A DNA stretch of 64,000 bases from Gordonia iterans (lineage in GTDB: Bacteria; Actinomycetota; Actinomycetes; Mycobacteriales; Mycobacteriaceae). The stretch lies in contig NZ_CP027433.1 in assembly GCF_002993285.1 (NCBI RefSeq), positions 1,860,001 through 1,924,000 on the forward strand, in the 5' to 3' direction. Within the stretch, counting starts at the first letter, position 1; every line of letters starts with the position of its first letter. Below are positions 62,626 to 64,000 of this stretch, one piece after another. The notes under the pieces were generated by a model, which had not been told where the DNA came from, ran no database searches, and saw only the letters and a list, made by a program, of their open reading frames with translations. Both the position numbers and the translations under genes were made by a program.

Positions 62626-64000
62626 GTGACCGATAACGGGTCGCCGACCGACGCGAACGCGTCGGACAATTCGGCGGAAGCATTTCCCCTGCGACTTCGT
62701 GTGCACGCACTCGCCCGAACGCTGGGAGTGACCAGCCGGGAAGTGCTCGCGCACCTGCAGGAACTGGGCGTCACCGCGCGCTCGGCGTCGTCGTCGATCG
62801 GCCGGGACGAAGCCCAGGCGGTCGCTGATCGGCTGGCCGGCGACAGCGGCGAATCCGCGACGCCGGCCGGCACCGAGCCACCCGCGAGCCAGACGCCGCC
62901 GGCGCCGCCGGTCGCCGAGACGCTGTTCTCGGCGCTGGTGGTCGAGGAACCCGCCGTCGCCGCCGCAGCGCCGGCCGAAGCTGCGCCGCTGTTCCTGCCC
63001 CCGACCGTGCCCGACGCGCCGGCCGCCCCGCCGGACGCCGAAGCCGCTGCTCCCGAGGACACCGAAGCTGCTGACGGCGAACGCACCGAGGAGGTCGGGG
63101 CCGTCCCGGACACCGCCGTCGCGGACGAGGCGAGCGAGGAACCGGCCGAATCGAGCGGTGAGGACGCCGACGGAGAGACCGCGGACGACGACGCGGCTTC
63201 CGAAGGACCGTCGCGCAACCGGCGACGTCGCCGCGGGCGACGCGGACGCGGACGCGGTCGCGGCGATGCCGCCGAACAAGACGGCGAGAACCAGACCGGC
63301 GAGGCCGACGAGTCCGTCGACGGTGAGGCGCCTGCCGACGGTGCGGGCCGGGAGCAGTCCGCCGAGGCCGAGAACGGCACTGAGGACGCTACCCGGACCG
63401 GGGCCGGCGACGTCGCGGACGACGACGCCCAGACCGGAGCCGCAGAAGCGGCCGACGAGCCCAAAGGCGGTGACGAGTCCGGCGACGACGCGGCGACGCC
63501 CACCAGTAAGCGCCGTCGCCGTCGCCGTCGCCGCAAGGGCGGCGGGGACACCGACGACCCCTCGCCCGACGATCCTCCGAACACCGTCGTGCACGAGCGT
63601 GAGCCGCGCGCCAAGAAGGTGCGCGACGAAGTGCAGGGCATCTCGGGATCGACCCGACTGGAAGCCAAGCGGCAGCGACGCCGCGACGGTCGCGACGCCG
63701 GTCGTCGCCGTCCGCCGATCCTGTCCGAGTCGGAGTTCCTGGCGCGTCGCGAGGCCGTCGAACGCGTGATGGTGGTGCGCGAGCGCAAGGTCGATTCGGC
63801 CGCCGCCGATCCGCATGCGCCCAAGGAGGACTACACGCAGGTCGCCGTGCTCGAGGACGGCGTGCTGGTGGAACACTTCGTCACCACCGAGACCAGCCAG
63901 TCGATGGTCGGCAACATCTACCTCGGCCGCGTACAGAACGTGCTGCCCGGCATGGAGGCGGCGTTCGTCGACATCGGTCGCGGGCGCAACGGCGTGCTGT
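62626..64000 (+). CDS. rne: Ribonuclease E/G, N-terminal part (cut by window end)
   Basis: 458 codons are present and the frame is open to the end. Near the N-terminus VHALARTLGVTSREVLAHLQ resembles the small IF2-type helical domain, unusual for Escherichia coli RNase E but seen in actinobacterial ones. A 300-residue disordered region of acidic (EDADGETADDDAAS) and arginine-rich tracts ([30 protein letters not shown]) follows. The catalytic core then begins with the S1-type segment GNIYLGRVQNVLPGMEAAFV. The protein cuts single-stranded RNA for mRNA decay and rRNA processing. The basic tracts probably bind RNA. Confidence 0.93.
   Translation, partial: MTDNGSPTDANASDNSAEAFPLRLRVHALARTLGVTSREVLAHLQELGVTARSASSSIGRDEAQAVADRLAGDSGESATPAGTEPPASQTPPAPPVAETLFSALVVEEPAVAAAAPAEAAPLFLPPTVPDAPAAPPDAEAAAPEDTEAADGERTEEVGAVPDTAVADEASEEPAESSGEDADGETADDDAASEGPSRNRRRRRGRRGRGRGRGDAAEQDGENQTGEADESVDGEAPADGAGREQSAEAENGTEDATRTGAGDVADDDAQTGAAEAADEPKGGDESGDDAATPTSKRRRRRRRRKGGGDTDDPSPDDPPNTVVHEREPRAKKVRDEVQGISGSTRLEAKRQRRRDGRDAGRRRPPILSESEFLARREAVERVMVVRERKVDSAAADPHAPKEDYTQVAVLEDGVLVEHFVTTETSQSMVGNIYLGRVQNVLPGMEAAFVDIGRGRNGVL

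Overview
The window is high-GC DNA from an actinobacterium of the order Mycobacteriales. It is most like Gordonia or a close relative, but the genus is inferred, not proven. Three things support this. From about 19.6 kb to the right end, the gene order ssb-like, ettA, NAD-GDH, thioesterase, aglA, glbO, ctaJ/DUF5130, pepN, CPWC reductase, rpiB, nei, tig, clpP1, clpP2, clpX, mobA, valS, folC, DUF4233, ndk, rne matches, from memory, the Rv2478c to Rv2444c block of Mycobacterium tuberculosis. GTG starts are frequent, and there is a DUF222/HNH (13E12-type) repeat gene.

Left part (1-14.5 kb). A minus-strand nitrate assimilation block runs nasA-flavoprotein fusion, MobA-MoeA fusion, nirB, nirD, then a sirohydrochlorin chelatase-like gene cut by the window edge. 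It supplies nitrate reduction to nitrite, nitrite reduction to ammonium, and the molybdopterin and siroheme cofactors. Divergent from it is a plus-strand run: thiolase, enoyl-CoA hydratase, a YdeP-type molybdoenzyme, DUF2945, DUF488. Most of these are joined by ATGA/GTGA overlaps.

Accessory patch (14.5-17.2 kb). A DUF222/HNH gene has been broken by three small repeats: two 44-bp copies of one element and an 18-bp short form with the same ends. A fourth, diverged 44-bp copy lies just after the glutamate dehydrogenase gene. tRNA-Arg(UCU) follows, with a 13-nt partial duplicate of its 5' end nearby.

Core part (17.2-45 kb). This holds a CopD-CtaG copper/oxidase-assembly membrane protein, an SSB paralogue, ettA, a DUF6230-DUF6114 pair, the 180-kDa NAD-glutamate dehydrogenase, a thioesterase, aglA, glbO and two genes linked to the mycobacterial respiratory supercomplex (ctaJ and DUF5130). 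It continues with pepN, several secreted proteins, a CPWC reductase, an M48 protease, rpiB, a Nei-type glycosylase, a cutinase/LysB-like hydrolase, an L,D-transpeptidase, and a membrane-anchored protein with an ABC transporter.

Right part (45-64 kb). This holds tRNA-Gly, tRNA-Pro, tig, clpP1-clpP2 with a ClgR-like site upstream, and clpX. Next is a divergent XRE-cupin regulator / thioredoxin-reductase-like / methyltransferase cassette with a palindromic operator. It continues with sodC, a decayed PH-DUF2510 gene, mobA, a HelR-type RNA polymerase recycling ATPase, then valS, folC with an unusual 21-bp tandem repeat at its start, DUF4233, a secreted protein, ndk, and the first 1.4 kb of rne. 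No CRISPR array, prophage or complete insertion sequence was seen. The most unusual signals are the folC heptapeptide repeat and the 44-bp dispersed element.
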